DNA from: Brachionus koreanus
Lineage: Eukaryota > Rotifera > Eurotatoria > Ploima > Brachionidae
DNA: 18,213 nt
Assembly: GCA_016987375.1 (NCBI GenBank)
Contig: PJRA01000263.1
Location: forward strand, 2,927,971-2,946,183
Direction of reading: 5' to 3'
Shown: positions 1 through 9,045 of the stretch, one piece after another
Numbering within the stretch: position 1 is the stretch's first letter
Layout: each line of letters starts with the position of its first letter
Made by a program: the position numbers and the translations under genes
The notes under the pieces: model-generated
Databases searched by the model: none
Told to the model about the DNA's origin: nothing
The model's input: the letters and a program-made list of their open reading frames with translations, nothing else

Positions 1-437
1 AAGATCAGTCCTATTTTAAAAAAATAAAAAAATTTTTTGTCAAAAAAAAGTCTTTTGACTCTGAAAAGACTTAAATGACTTTTAATTGACTTTTAGTCTT
101 AAAAAAACATTAATTTTGATAAAAGATAAAATTTTTTTTTTCATAATAATTGATGAATTTATTTTTGATTTAAATCTAAAGTTAAGTAATTTGAAATTTG
201 ACAATACAATTAATAGTGGCTAATACTTTTGGGAAAATCTTTTATCAGCCAAAAATAAGATCATCACAACCAAAAAATTGATTTTCAAAGCTAAAAGAAA
301 AATCCTAATCAAAACTCCCCAAATTTTTTTTATTAAATAGAAAAAAATATCATACAAATTTTTTTTCGTTGCACATAAAAAAATCTAGACTTAATATTTT
401 TAGTATTATTTGTATTTTTAGGTCGTTTACCCCTCTT
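1..437. other. A+T-rich non-coding stretch
   Basis: No open frame with protein character on either strand. The sequence is runs of A and T with short repeated words, for example two close copies of a GACTTTTA-containing word near 79-101. I see no RNA gene or complete mobile element here. Confidence 0.5.
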
Positions 438-647
438 TTACCTTTTTGGTTTCTTCTGAATATTTTTTTTTACATCTGAAGCCTTTGCAACTTTACGAGG
501 CCATCCTACTTTCCTTTTTCTTTGAATATTGGGTCCACCATTATCAACTAATGCATTAGAAACTTCGTTAGTAACTTCAGATCCGGATTGTTGCTTTTGA
601 TATTTTATTTTGGATAATGAACTGGGTGTTAATTTAGACAGAATCGA
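438..647 (-). CDS. Basic C-terminal open frame, possible last exon or transposon ORF remnant
   Basis: On the minus strand a frame is open from the stop at 648-650 to a TAA at 438-440. It encodes about 69 residues. The last 33 are very basic, with an RKRKVGWPRKVAK stretch resembling an AT-hook (usual core GRPRK, here GWPRK) and ending KKPKR-stop. The composition (S, N, Q, K with few hydrophobics) looks like the tail of a nuclear or chromatin-binding protein, or the end of a retroelement polyprotein. A CAG at 622-624 (minus sense) could be a 3' splice site, which would make 438-621 a terminal exon, but its pyrimidine tract is poor. No upstream exon was found. The function is not identified. It may be a gene remnant rather than a live exon. 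Confidence 0.3.
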   Translation of the reverse strand, partial: SILSKLTPSSLSKIKYQKQQSGSEVTNEVSNALVDNGGPNIQRKRKVGWPRKVAKASDVKKNIQKKPKR

Positions 648-669
648 TTAAATTTCTCGAAATAATTTC

Positions 670-744
670 TCGAAAGAAAGACTTTTTGGCATTTTTTTAT
701 CTTTTGATTGTAGATAAAAAAATGCCAAAAAGTCTTTCTTTCGA
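670..744. repeat. Perfect inverted repeat, 33-bp arms, 9-nt loop
   Basis: The arms are 670-702 and 712-744, and the right arm is the exact reverse complement of the left. The loop 703-711 reads TTTGATTGT. A direct repeat of AATTTCTCGA lies just to the left (651-660 and 664-673, the second running into the left arm). Perfect pairing over 33 bp implies a recent origin or selection on the fold. A template-switch copy, a small foldback element and an expressed hairpin are all possible. Confidence 0.9.
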
Positions 745-843
745 ACTTGATTTGCTTTTAAATTTGCTTTTAAAAATTTTGGCTAAAATATACTACGATA
801 AAAATATCTAGCGGAATAAGATTAACACCCACAAAATTAAGAT

Positions 844-925
844 TTTGACAACCAAAAAAAAATTTTAGCGATTGTGTGTGAAAATCTTTTTTTTGGTTTT
901 AATAATCTTTATTTTGATTGTCAAG
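844..925. repeat. Imperfect nested palindrome
   Basis: Outer arms 844-857 and 912-925 pair at 12 of 14 positions. Inner arms 851-861 (ACC plus A-run) and 887-897 (T-run plus GGT) pair perfectly over 11 bp. Much of the pairing is homopolymer, so chance contributes. No function is assigned. Confidence 0.4.
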
Positions 926-1317
926 ACACTATTTCCATTTTTTTGAATATTGATTTATTAAATAAGTTTTTTCTGATTATATGACTTTTATTTAAGAATA
1001 AATTTTTAAAAATGAATTAAACAAGTACAAATTTTTTTCGTTTTTTTCGATATAATATATTTTAATCAGTTCATGCCTAATTTAATTATTGAAAGAAAAG
1101 TAAAACTTATGTTTTGTTGCATAGATTCATTTATGCTTTAAATTTAGTGTTGGTTTTACTAAGTGCGAATAGTAAATTGGTTCAAATTTACCTAAACTGT
1201 GACCGTGTCCGCATTAACTGTACAAGTTCTTGCGGCTGGTTTCTAGATCGTTGATTTTGGCTCTCACATTTTTGAATCGAGAAAATAACCGTTTTAGAAT
1301 TGAAGTAGTGACCAAGC

Positions 1318-1614
1318 ATATGGTCTCAAATTAGACAGGCGGATAAAATTAAGCTATGAATTTTAAGGAATTAATTTAATGAAAAAATTTTATAAATTTC
1401 AAAAACAAAAATTCTTTAAAAATAAATTTTTTTTTTATTTAAAAATAATTTATTAACAAAAATTTCGGTTTAAAAATCCAAAACTTAAATCAAACAAATA
1501 TAAACTTTAAATTAACCATAAAAATTCAAGGAAAATAAATTACTTAGCTTCTAAATTCAAGTCCCTTAAGATTCAAACGTTATTTTTAGTCAGCCCTCTG
1601 ATATGAGACCGTAT
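1318..1614. mobile_element. Possible degenerate foldback/MITE-like element
   Basis: The left end (ATATGGTCTCAAATTAGA, from 1318) and the reverse complement of the right end (ATACGGTCTCATATCAGA, from 1614) match at 15 of 18 positions. Further inside, 1356-1380 resembles the reverse complement of about 1507-1530. The interior has no open frame. No target-site duplication is visible, so this could also be an old inverted duplication. Confidence 0.35.
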
Positions 1615-1873
1615 CCAACATTATTTTAAACTGTTCCTTTAATTAGTTTTACCAAAAGATAAAAATATTAATCAAAATTTCTAGAAATCAAAAAATTTTT
1701 AGTAATAGTTTCGTAAAATCTTTTTAGCTAAAAGTTTGTTAAAATTTTTATCCTTATAAGATTCAAGATATTCAAAACGTCCAAATTACCTGCAGATTCC
1801 GATTTCGACCACAAAATTGTAATCGGCATATGTGAAAACCCCGGAAAGCCAAAATTTTTGGGCGGACCAAAAA

Positions 1874-1966
1874 AAACTAGACTAAATTCGAATCATTTTC
1901 TTATGAAAATAAAAGTAAAAATCAAAAGACTGATATCTATAAGTTTTTCCAAATTTAGTCTAGTTT
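1874..1966. repeat. 15-bp perfect inverted repeat pair, 63-bp spacer
   Basis: AAACTAGACTAAATT at 1874-1888 pairs exactly with AATTTAGTCTAGTTT at 1952-1966. The spacer contains a small ATTTTC/GAAAAT hairpin. No coding content. It could be the ends of a tiny non-autonomous element or a chance foldback. Confidence 0.6.
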
Positions 1967-2334
1967 CAGAATCTGCATAAAACCAATGGGTCATTGAGGC
2001 TCCCTAGGATTAGATACCAAAGTATTAAAAAAAGAGGTAATTTTTACTCTTTTTAAAGCGAGAAAACTCTTTTTGTGCTATTGCCAAACTTCCGACCCCT
2101 GTAGATCAAATTTTTTTTTGAATTTCTTGAACTTCATTTTATAATTAGGTTTTAATTTTCAATAATTAAAAAATTTTTCTAAAATCGATAATGTATATTT
2201 ACCATCAAAAATTTTAATTTAGCACTTTTAAAACTTTGAAGATTTTAATAAGAAATTTTGAGCAAAGATTTTTTTTTGTGAATAATAATCAATTTAATAA
2301 AAATATTAAAAAAATATTATTTTTTTTTTTAAAG

Positions 2335-4991
2335 TAACAAATAAATGGAGCTACAATCAAACAAGCTATCTTAGCATTGGATTTGGTCACACTTCTCAAT
2401 ATGATACAAGGACAAATGTAGTATATTTTTACGGAGGCTTGATTCCCGACTCAGACCGGTACCCAACCTATCGAAATTTTGATTCGGCTTCGTTGTCACC
2501 TTTTATTTATTCATTCACTCTCAATTCACACACTTGGACCGAACTGACCAAATCATCCGAAGCTCATTATATCCATTCATCAGCTTTTTATAATAACAAA
2601 ATTTTATTCTTTGGAGGCGTCTCGCAAAGAGAAAACTTCCAAAAATCGTTGTCTAATTCAAATAGATTTTGGCTGTATGAAACAATCAAAAATAATTTCA
2701 TCCAAGAATTTTCCATTAATGAATCAAAAAATACAAAATTCATCATAAAATTTCGACAGCGATTTGCTCATACGAGTTTTATACACGAAAATTTTATGTA
2801 TGTATTTGGTGGATTTAATGGCTTTTGGCTAGGCGACATGTTCAGAATAAACTTACTAAACATTGAAGAGGTACAAAAAATATATACAAATTTTCGCAAA
2901 AAAAGAGACAAATCAAATTTTAGGTCCAATGACGAAGACTTTTTCGGAAACAAAATCAGCAAACTTAATGACATAGACTTTGTAGCTCAATATGAAATAC
3001 CAAACGAGTTTTCTGGTAGACAATTGAATCATATTGAATCATGCGCCACTCATATGAACTGCAATTCGTGTCAAATGAACTCAAATTGTATATGGAACGA
3101 GAATGCATGTGAATACTTTACATCAATTGATTTAACATTGTATAAAAAACCATCATGTTTACAAATGTGCAGTCAATACAGATCTTGTTCCAATTGCACT
3201 AATTCTCAATCTTTTAATGGCCAGTACCAAAGCAATTGTATTTGGTGTGCATCCCAGTCAAAATGTGTACAAAAAAAAGCAGTTTCAATTTTGTATCCAT
3301 TCAATGATTGTTATGATTTAATAAATAGTCAAGAAAAGTGCAAAAGACAAACCAGAGAGTTGGATACAGAACAAATTCAGGATATAAAACCATGTTCTGC
3401 CATGCATTCAAATTGTTCGTCTTGTATTACTGACGAACGATGCGGATGGTGTACGAGAGATTCTACAGAACCAGAATCAATGAATACTGGCTTTGGCAAG
3501 TGTCTAGAAGGTGGACAACTTGAATCTCTTGGCAACGAGTGCGCTGAAAATTGGTTTTTTTCATCATGCCCCTCATGTGAGTGTAATGGACACTCAACAT
3601 GTTCCAATTCTTCCAAATGTGTTAAATGTATGAACAACACCCAAGGCCCATACTGCTCTGAATGCAAAATTGGCTATTTTGGCAAAGCTAAAAACAATGG
3701 TATGTGTAAATCTTGCAAATGTGGAGAACAGGCTGACGATTGTGATAAATCAACAGGCAAGTGCTTCTGTCATACTAAAGGTGTAATTGGCGCTAAATGT
3801 GATACTTGCGATTCACCTAGATATTTCGGTCTTCCCAATACCACTGATGGTACTTGCTACTACAACCTTACGACAGACTATCAATTCACATTTAATCTTA
3901 ACAAAGATTCGGACAGACATTATACAAAAATTAATTTTGTGAATCATCCGACCCGGGGAAGTGACGATGATATTGATTTTATGGTCAGATGCTATAGAAC
4001 TACTGCGGTCATTGATGTCTCTTTTGTAATTGAAGATTTTTCCTATTCGAGCTATGACTCTTTTGTTGTGCCCGATTATAATCAAAATGGTCTCTCAATT
4101 GAATTTTTAGGAAACTTTACTATTGCATTGAACAATTCAACTTTACCAAAAATATCAGATGAATCATCAAATCAAGCTGACCCTGTTTTTGACACATCTA
4201 AATACCATTTTGGTAGATTGCCCAAATTTAACAAGCTACTTGAGAAAATAAACTGCTCGAATGCTGAGTTCAAGCATACATTTACCAACAAAGAGCTTAA
4301 CTATGCAGACGAGAATCGAAACCTTTTGTTTATAGTGAATGCTTATAGCTTTCAAACGCCCGTCACAATACAAATAGCTTTTTCGCGTAAAACTAAAATA
4401 CATTTGCTTCATTTTTTTATAACATTTTTCGGATGCCTCTTGTCACTTTTGACTATTGCTTTTATAACTTGGAAATCAAAACAGAGACTAGACAGGTATA
4501 GAAGACAAAGACAAATTGTTATTCAAATGGAGCATATGGCAAGTCGACCTTTCACCAAGCTGTTTGTGGACATTACTGAAGAGTCAAAAAAAGAAGCTTT
4601 TTCTACCACCCTCGAAAATCAAGAGCCTGTAAAAGAAAAAAAGCTCTCTAGATTATCTTTTAAAAAAAGTGAAAAAAAAAACAGGTTTTTAAAAAATTCT
4701 GAGTTTGAAACCGAGAGTGAAAATGTTAGTAGATTTCACCCGAAAGTTATGCCAATCGGCGTAGAGCCTTTAACTAACAATAAATCAGCTATAGTTACTT
4801 GTTTGCTAAGATTGCCTCAAGGCGGTAATCGGAGTATACCAAAAGGATCTTCGCTTTTTATGCTCGGATCAACATATGTCAATTTGACTTCTTCAAGTAA
4901 TGTTGTTTCTTATGGATCAAGTGATATCCAAGTAAACAATGATGAGTCGGACGACGATCAGGAACAAAGAGCTGATAAAAATTTTGTTTAA
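2335..4991 (+). CDS. Attractin-like (ATRN/ATRNL1 family) transmembrane protein, 3' exon, N-terminus missing
   Basis: This is a single-pass type I receptor-like protein. The frame is open from a likely 3' splice site (AG at 2333-2334) to TAA. The first ATG-like context (TTG 2439) is not a start: about 35 kelch residues precede it in frame. Residue numbers below count from 2439. In order: kelch blades (FFGG 57-60, YVFGGF 121-126) to about 195; PSI-like cysteine modules at about 201-224, 240-301 and 319-368; two laminin-type EGF modules at about 380-425 and 426-473; a conserved juxtamembrane region (TCYYNLTTDYQFTF, 472-485); a transmembrane helix at about 656-678; and a basic cytoplasmic tail. 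The tail carries MASRPF (700-705), the motif shared by attractin and MEGF8 proteins that links MEGF8 to the ubiquitin ligase MGRN1, and an attractin-type EPLTNNKSAIVTCLLRLPQG block (776-795). These point to attractin rather than MEGF8. The C-type lectin domain expected between the PSI modules is absent. The CUB domain, N-terminal EGF and first kelch blades must lie upstream. Confidence 0.92.
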
Positions 4992-5808
4992 TTGTCTGTT
5001 ATGAAGTATTTTTAGAATTGTAAAAATATTTTTTTCTTAATTAGTAAATTTATCTTATAATTTTTTCGTTTTATTAAAAAAAAGATAAAATTAGGGTTCT
5101 ATCAGTTTTAATTATTTATTTAGAAAAAATAAAATTTTATACTTTTTTTTTTATTTTTAATGATACCAACTTTTTTTGTATCTTGCATGTCTAATTCAAG
5201 AAAATTTTTTAAAATCAAATATTTTGAGAAAATTTTTTTCAAATAATTTTTTTTTAATGAAAATAAAAAATTTCTAAATAATTTTAAAATAGAAAATATT
5301 TGAAATACTCTTTTGTGTGGAAATTTTCTGTTCATAGAAAAATCATTTCTGATCTTTTGAGAAATTGGCCAATAGAATAAAAATCTTTTTTTCAGAAAAA
5401 TCTATTCCATTTTTTAAATGATTAAGACAAAGCAATGTTAATATTTAATTTTTGGCTTATATTTCTAAATTATTAGTAAATATTGTCGGATTTAGTTTGT
5501 TAAATAATTTTTCAAGTATTCTTTGTTAGTAAAAAAGATTTTAGATTAATTTAAATTCTTCATAAACAATTTTTTTCTATTGACAAAATATTGACGTATT
5601 TTATGTGAAAAAAAATTAACGAACGGTTTTTTAATTTTCTTATTCATTTTTATTCACAACTATATTTTTCACAATTATAAAATAATTTTTTTTTAAATTT
5701 AAAAAATTCAATAAATTTATCAATAAATAAGTTCAATCAAAATAATTTTTTTGATATTTTTCATATTTGTTCTAGATTAGAATACTAAATATTGAGAAAC
5801 AGGACATA
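4992..5808. other. Non-coding: attractin 3' UTR/flank and scramblase 1 upstream region
   Basis: A+T-rich sequence with no open frame of protein character on either strand. It should contain the attractin 3' UTR and the promoter of the downstream scramblase gene. I cannot point to a specific promoter element. Confidence 0.6.
5128..5133 (+). terminator. Candidate polyadenylation signal of the attractin gene
   Basis: AATAAA lies 137 bp after the attractin stop codon, followed by a T-rich stretch. In such A+T-rich DNA the hexamer is common, so this is position-based support only. Confidence 0.4.
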
Positions 5809-8481
5809 ATGAACCAAATTTATCCTTTTCCGTCTCCTCCACCCGATAACACATTACGTAAGTATTCTTTATTTTTCGCTGAATTAATTATTTAGTTCAT
5901 TATTTTTAATTTAGCACACGTTTGGGTGCAAAAGTAATTAAAGTTTTATCAAACTAGAAATATTAAGCTCTTACGTTTATAACGTCACTTATTTTTCCAC
6001 TTTTAATCAATTTATTCTCGTTTTTAATAAAGCTTTTGAAGTTTAAAATACTTCATTTTTAAAATAAAAAACTGCAATTAAAATTTCTCCCATTTTATAA
6101 GACCAGCTCAAATTTCAGGCTGTCCACCTGGATTGCAATATTTAACTCAAGTTGATCGTATGTTCATAGAACAAGAAGTTGACCTTGTGGAAGGTAAATT
6201 TTTCGTAATGATTTTTTTCTTAAATTAGAATCTTTTATAACAATCTAAGTTTAATATTTTTTTTTTATTGTAATTTAAAAAAAATTTCTTTAGCATTTAC
6301 TGGACGAAATACAAATAACAGATATTCAATTAAAAATAGTGAAGGAAACCAAATATATTTAGCTTCTGAAGGTATTTCTCATTAAAAAATTGCACTATAG
6401 AATTAATTTCTAAAATGATTTTAAAGAGACTGAAATTTGTATGAGAAGGTGCTGCGGAAATAAACGTGGTTTTCAAATATTTCTCCTAGACCATTCAAAT
6501 CAAGTAAATTCAAGTTTTAATTAAGTTCAATCAAATCGAACAAAAATCTGACTTGTAGCAAGTTATCAAAATAAGTCGGGAATTTAAATTTTTTGCCCAA
6601 TCTAGTATTTTTGCAGGCTTCTGTGACCTTTGTGCTCACGAAGTAACTGTTGAAGCACCTGTGGGAACTGTAGTTGGCTATGTGAAACAAAGGTAAATTT
6701 ATTTTAGCATAGTTTTTCGATCAGTATAAAAATTTTTAGTATTTTAATAATTCTTGTTTTTTTATATTTTTCCTGGTGAAAAAATTGAGTTCTGATATTA
6801 AGAATTTTGATTTATAATTTCCCTTCCGACCTTTATTGTTTTAATACAAATATTTTTTTGTTAAATATTACATATATTATATTTTAGTTATTGATGGATA
6901 TTGGTTAAGCATCTCATCCTAAATTGAAAAGATTTAGCTGTTAAACACATGTTACTCTTTAATTTCATTTAAGTCATTTTAGAAGTGAACAATGAGAAAA
7001 AAACATTGACATCTAATGTATTTTTGTTTCCTTTTGTGACTAGGGTTTTGGTTTGTTGCAAAAAGGAAGGAAATTTTTAAATGAAAGGATTAAAAAGAAT
7101 TCTTATGAAAAAGGACACAAGAGAACACTTTTAATGCTAGCAAAAAAATAAGCTCATTGTCTACGGCTCTTTAGTTTAGGAGAGGGGTGAGCTTTGGGGT
7201 AAATATAAACTAATAAATTGATCTTCAATATCAATTTTCATTAATTGAAAAAATAAAATTTTAAAAATATTGTTTAAGCAAAATATTTATAATTTGTTAA
7301 TCATTCATTTTTTAATTAATTCAAAGTAAAACAATTTTTTAGAAGAAATAAGAAAATAGAAATCAAAAAATAAAAATAAGAAATACAAAATATATCTTTG
7401 AAAGGTCATTTAGTTTATTATGCAATAGCCGTAAAATAAACAATAATCAAAAAGAGTTATTATTTTTCAATATTTAAATTTTTAAGTTTAAGGTTGAAGT
7501 AAATAGTTTTAATCACGTAAATAACGTTATAAAAATTTGGCTTATATGCATTCCAGCATAGTATTCTAGATAGAAGGATATCATTTTCTTTTAAGACACT
7601 ATAATATAAAAAACGTCTGAAAATCTAAAAAAAAATTATCAAAAAATGAGAGGAAATTTAAAATGTAATTCAAGGAATAGCGAAAACTTATTAGAAAAAA
7701 TCTAGTAGCGTTGAAAGATAATTTGAATATTTTTACTCAAATTGATAAATAGCTTTGCGATCAAAAGATCAATGTTGAAATTCACAACGTTCAAGCTTTC
7801 TATTTAAACTAATATAAATTTGAAATTTATTGATTTTTGAAAATTTTCAATTTTCTAAAGCTCTCTTTATTAATAAATTTTATCTTATATCTAATTAATA
7901 TAGGATAAAATAGAAATTATAATTTTTTTTTTCAGAGGCAGCTTTAGAAGTGCTCATTATGATATTCTGAATGAGTATCATGAACCTGTGCTAAAAATAC
8001 GAGGACCTTTTTGCGTCTTTGATGGTATTTTACGGCATTTAATTAAGACATTTATTATTTTGTATTTAATAAGGCCCATTTTGCCCATGTGATAATGAAT
8101 TTCAAGTATATTGTATTAAAAAATATTTAAATTAGCTAAAAAATTAGCTTTGAATTAGATTTTGTCTGTTAATGATGGAAATCAAATTGGAAAATTAAGC
8201 AAAGAATATGCAGGATTCGCAAAAGAAAAGTTCACTAATGCTGATAATTTTTCTATTAGATGTAAAATTTCAATAAATTTTAATGGATTTTTTTGAATTT
8301 TTTTTCAAAAAATTTAGTTCCAATTGACTTATCGGTAAAAACAAAAGCTACATTGATCGGATGCTTATTTTTGATTGTATAATTTTATTTAATTTTCAAA
8401 ATTTTATTCTTAAACTTTGAACGAAAGGATTTCATGTATTTTGAAAAGAATCAGCACAATAAAATGTCAAAGAAAAAATAA
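5809..8481 (+). CDS. Phospholipid scramblase family protein, copy 1 (11 exons)
   Basis: Exons: 5809-5857, 5915-5933, 6102-6193, 6294-6371, 6427-6503, 6559-6692, 7936-8024, 8074-8105, 8159-8261, 8318-8376, 8428-8481. All introns are GT-AG and the joined frame gives 261 aa. The family (PLSCR) is associated with calcium-dependent movement of phospholipids across membranes. Family landmarks: a Pro-rich N-terminus, VWVQKP then CPPGLQYL (C30), a TGRNTNNRYSIKN block, CMRRCCG, CDLCAHEVTVEAPVGTVVGY, a GPFCPCDNEFQI segment at the position of the calcium-binding loop, FTNADNFSIRFPIDLSVK, and the C-terminal membrane-inserting helix KATLIGCLFLIDFMYFE, then a basic tail. The palmitoylated Cys-rich patch of vertebrate PLSCR1 is reduced here to CDLC. 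Exon 2 is only 19 nt. Intron 6 (1,243 bp) holds a LINE remnant. Exon lengths match those of the next gene, supporting the model. The start is the first ATG before the Pro-rich segment. Confidence 0.93.
7425..7850 (+). mobile_element. LINE 3'-end remnant inside intron 6 of scramblase copy 1
   Basis: This segment aligns by eye, in opposite orientation, with 14380-14785. Shared stretches include the one encoding SFNEISNRLEIYGLYSFQHR in the other copy and the downstream GATTGATAAATTGCTTTG-like non-coding part. Here the coding part is riddled with stops, so it is a dead fragment. It explains much of why this intron is about twenty times longer than its neighbours. Confidence 0.7.
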
Positions 8482-9045
8482 ATTAAATTATTTGATTTAC
8501 TTTTTTAATTATGAACAATAAATATCTACTAAGATGAATTTTATTTTAAATCTGAAAATCCTTTAAATATTGAACAGTAAAAATGAAAGCTAAAAGTGAA
8601 ATTAAAACTTAAAATTTTATAATAACGTTATAATGTGAAATTTTTTTAAAATAAGTTATTGAAATAATCCAAATTAAGGACACCAGACAATTTTTCAAAC
8701 TTAACTTGTTTTAAAGTAAATTTCATTTAAACAAAATTAATTCAGTTTTTGAGTTTAAAAAAAATTAATTAAAATTTTTATAATTTTAATTTGAAAACTT
8801 ACTGCATCATTTATTTTTGAAATAAATTAGATTTAAAATTATTTTATTTATTAATTACAAAAAAACAATCAAAACCACAAAAAATAACAAAGTTGAATTT
8901 AAAATAAAAATATTAATAATTTTTTTTTAATTTTTTTCCATCATTCTTCGTTTAAATGAAATTGGCTTCAATGCAAAAGTTCTAATTAGAATTTTTTATT
9001 ATCATAATTATTGATTTTGAGAAGTTTTTGGTTTTGTTGTGTAAC
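8482..9045. other. Non-coding spacer between scramblase copies 1 and 2
   Basis: No exon was recognised. An AATAAA at 8517-8522, 36 bp after the copy 1 stop, is a reasonable polyadenylation signal. The rest is A+T-rich flank that should contain the promoter of copy 2. Confidence 0.6.

Larger units (their letters stand above)
745..2334. other. Non-coding, probably intron or 5' flank of the attractin gene
   Basis: I find no convincing exon on either strand. The stretch contains a foldback-like element (1318-1614) and a 15-bp inverted repeat pair (1874-1966). It ends in a T-rich run (2321-2330) before the putative 3' splice site at 2333-2334. The following exon starts in mid-domain, so at least the right part should be an intron of the attractin gene. 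That intron would be far longer than the roughly 50-bp introns elsewhere in the window. Confidence 0.5.

Noticed and set aside
1170..1200. GGTTCAAAT word resembling a tRNA T-loop
   Set aside because: No matching acceptor, D or anticodon stems could be paired around it.
2009..2022. TAGGATTAGATACC, a 14-nt match to the conserved small-subunit rRNA motif, suggesting a mitochondrial 12S insertion
   Set aside because: The flanking sequence shows none of the other conserved 12S/16S blocks, so it is treated as chance.
2768..4085. Minus-strand frames at 2768-2974, 3377-3667 and 3813-4085
   Set aside because: Antisense shadows of the attractin exon, with no recognisable motifs.
5120..5335. 71-residue minus-strand open frame after attractin
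   Set aside because: Composed almost only of K, F, L, I and N as expected from A/T runs; no domain-like pattern.
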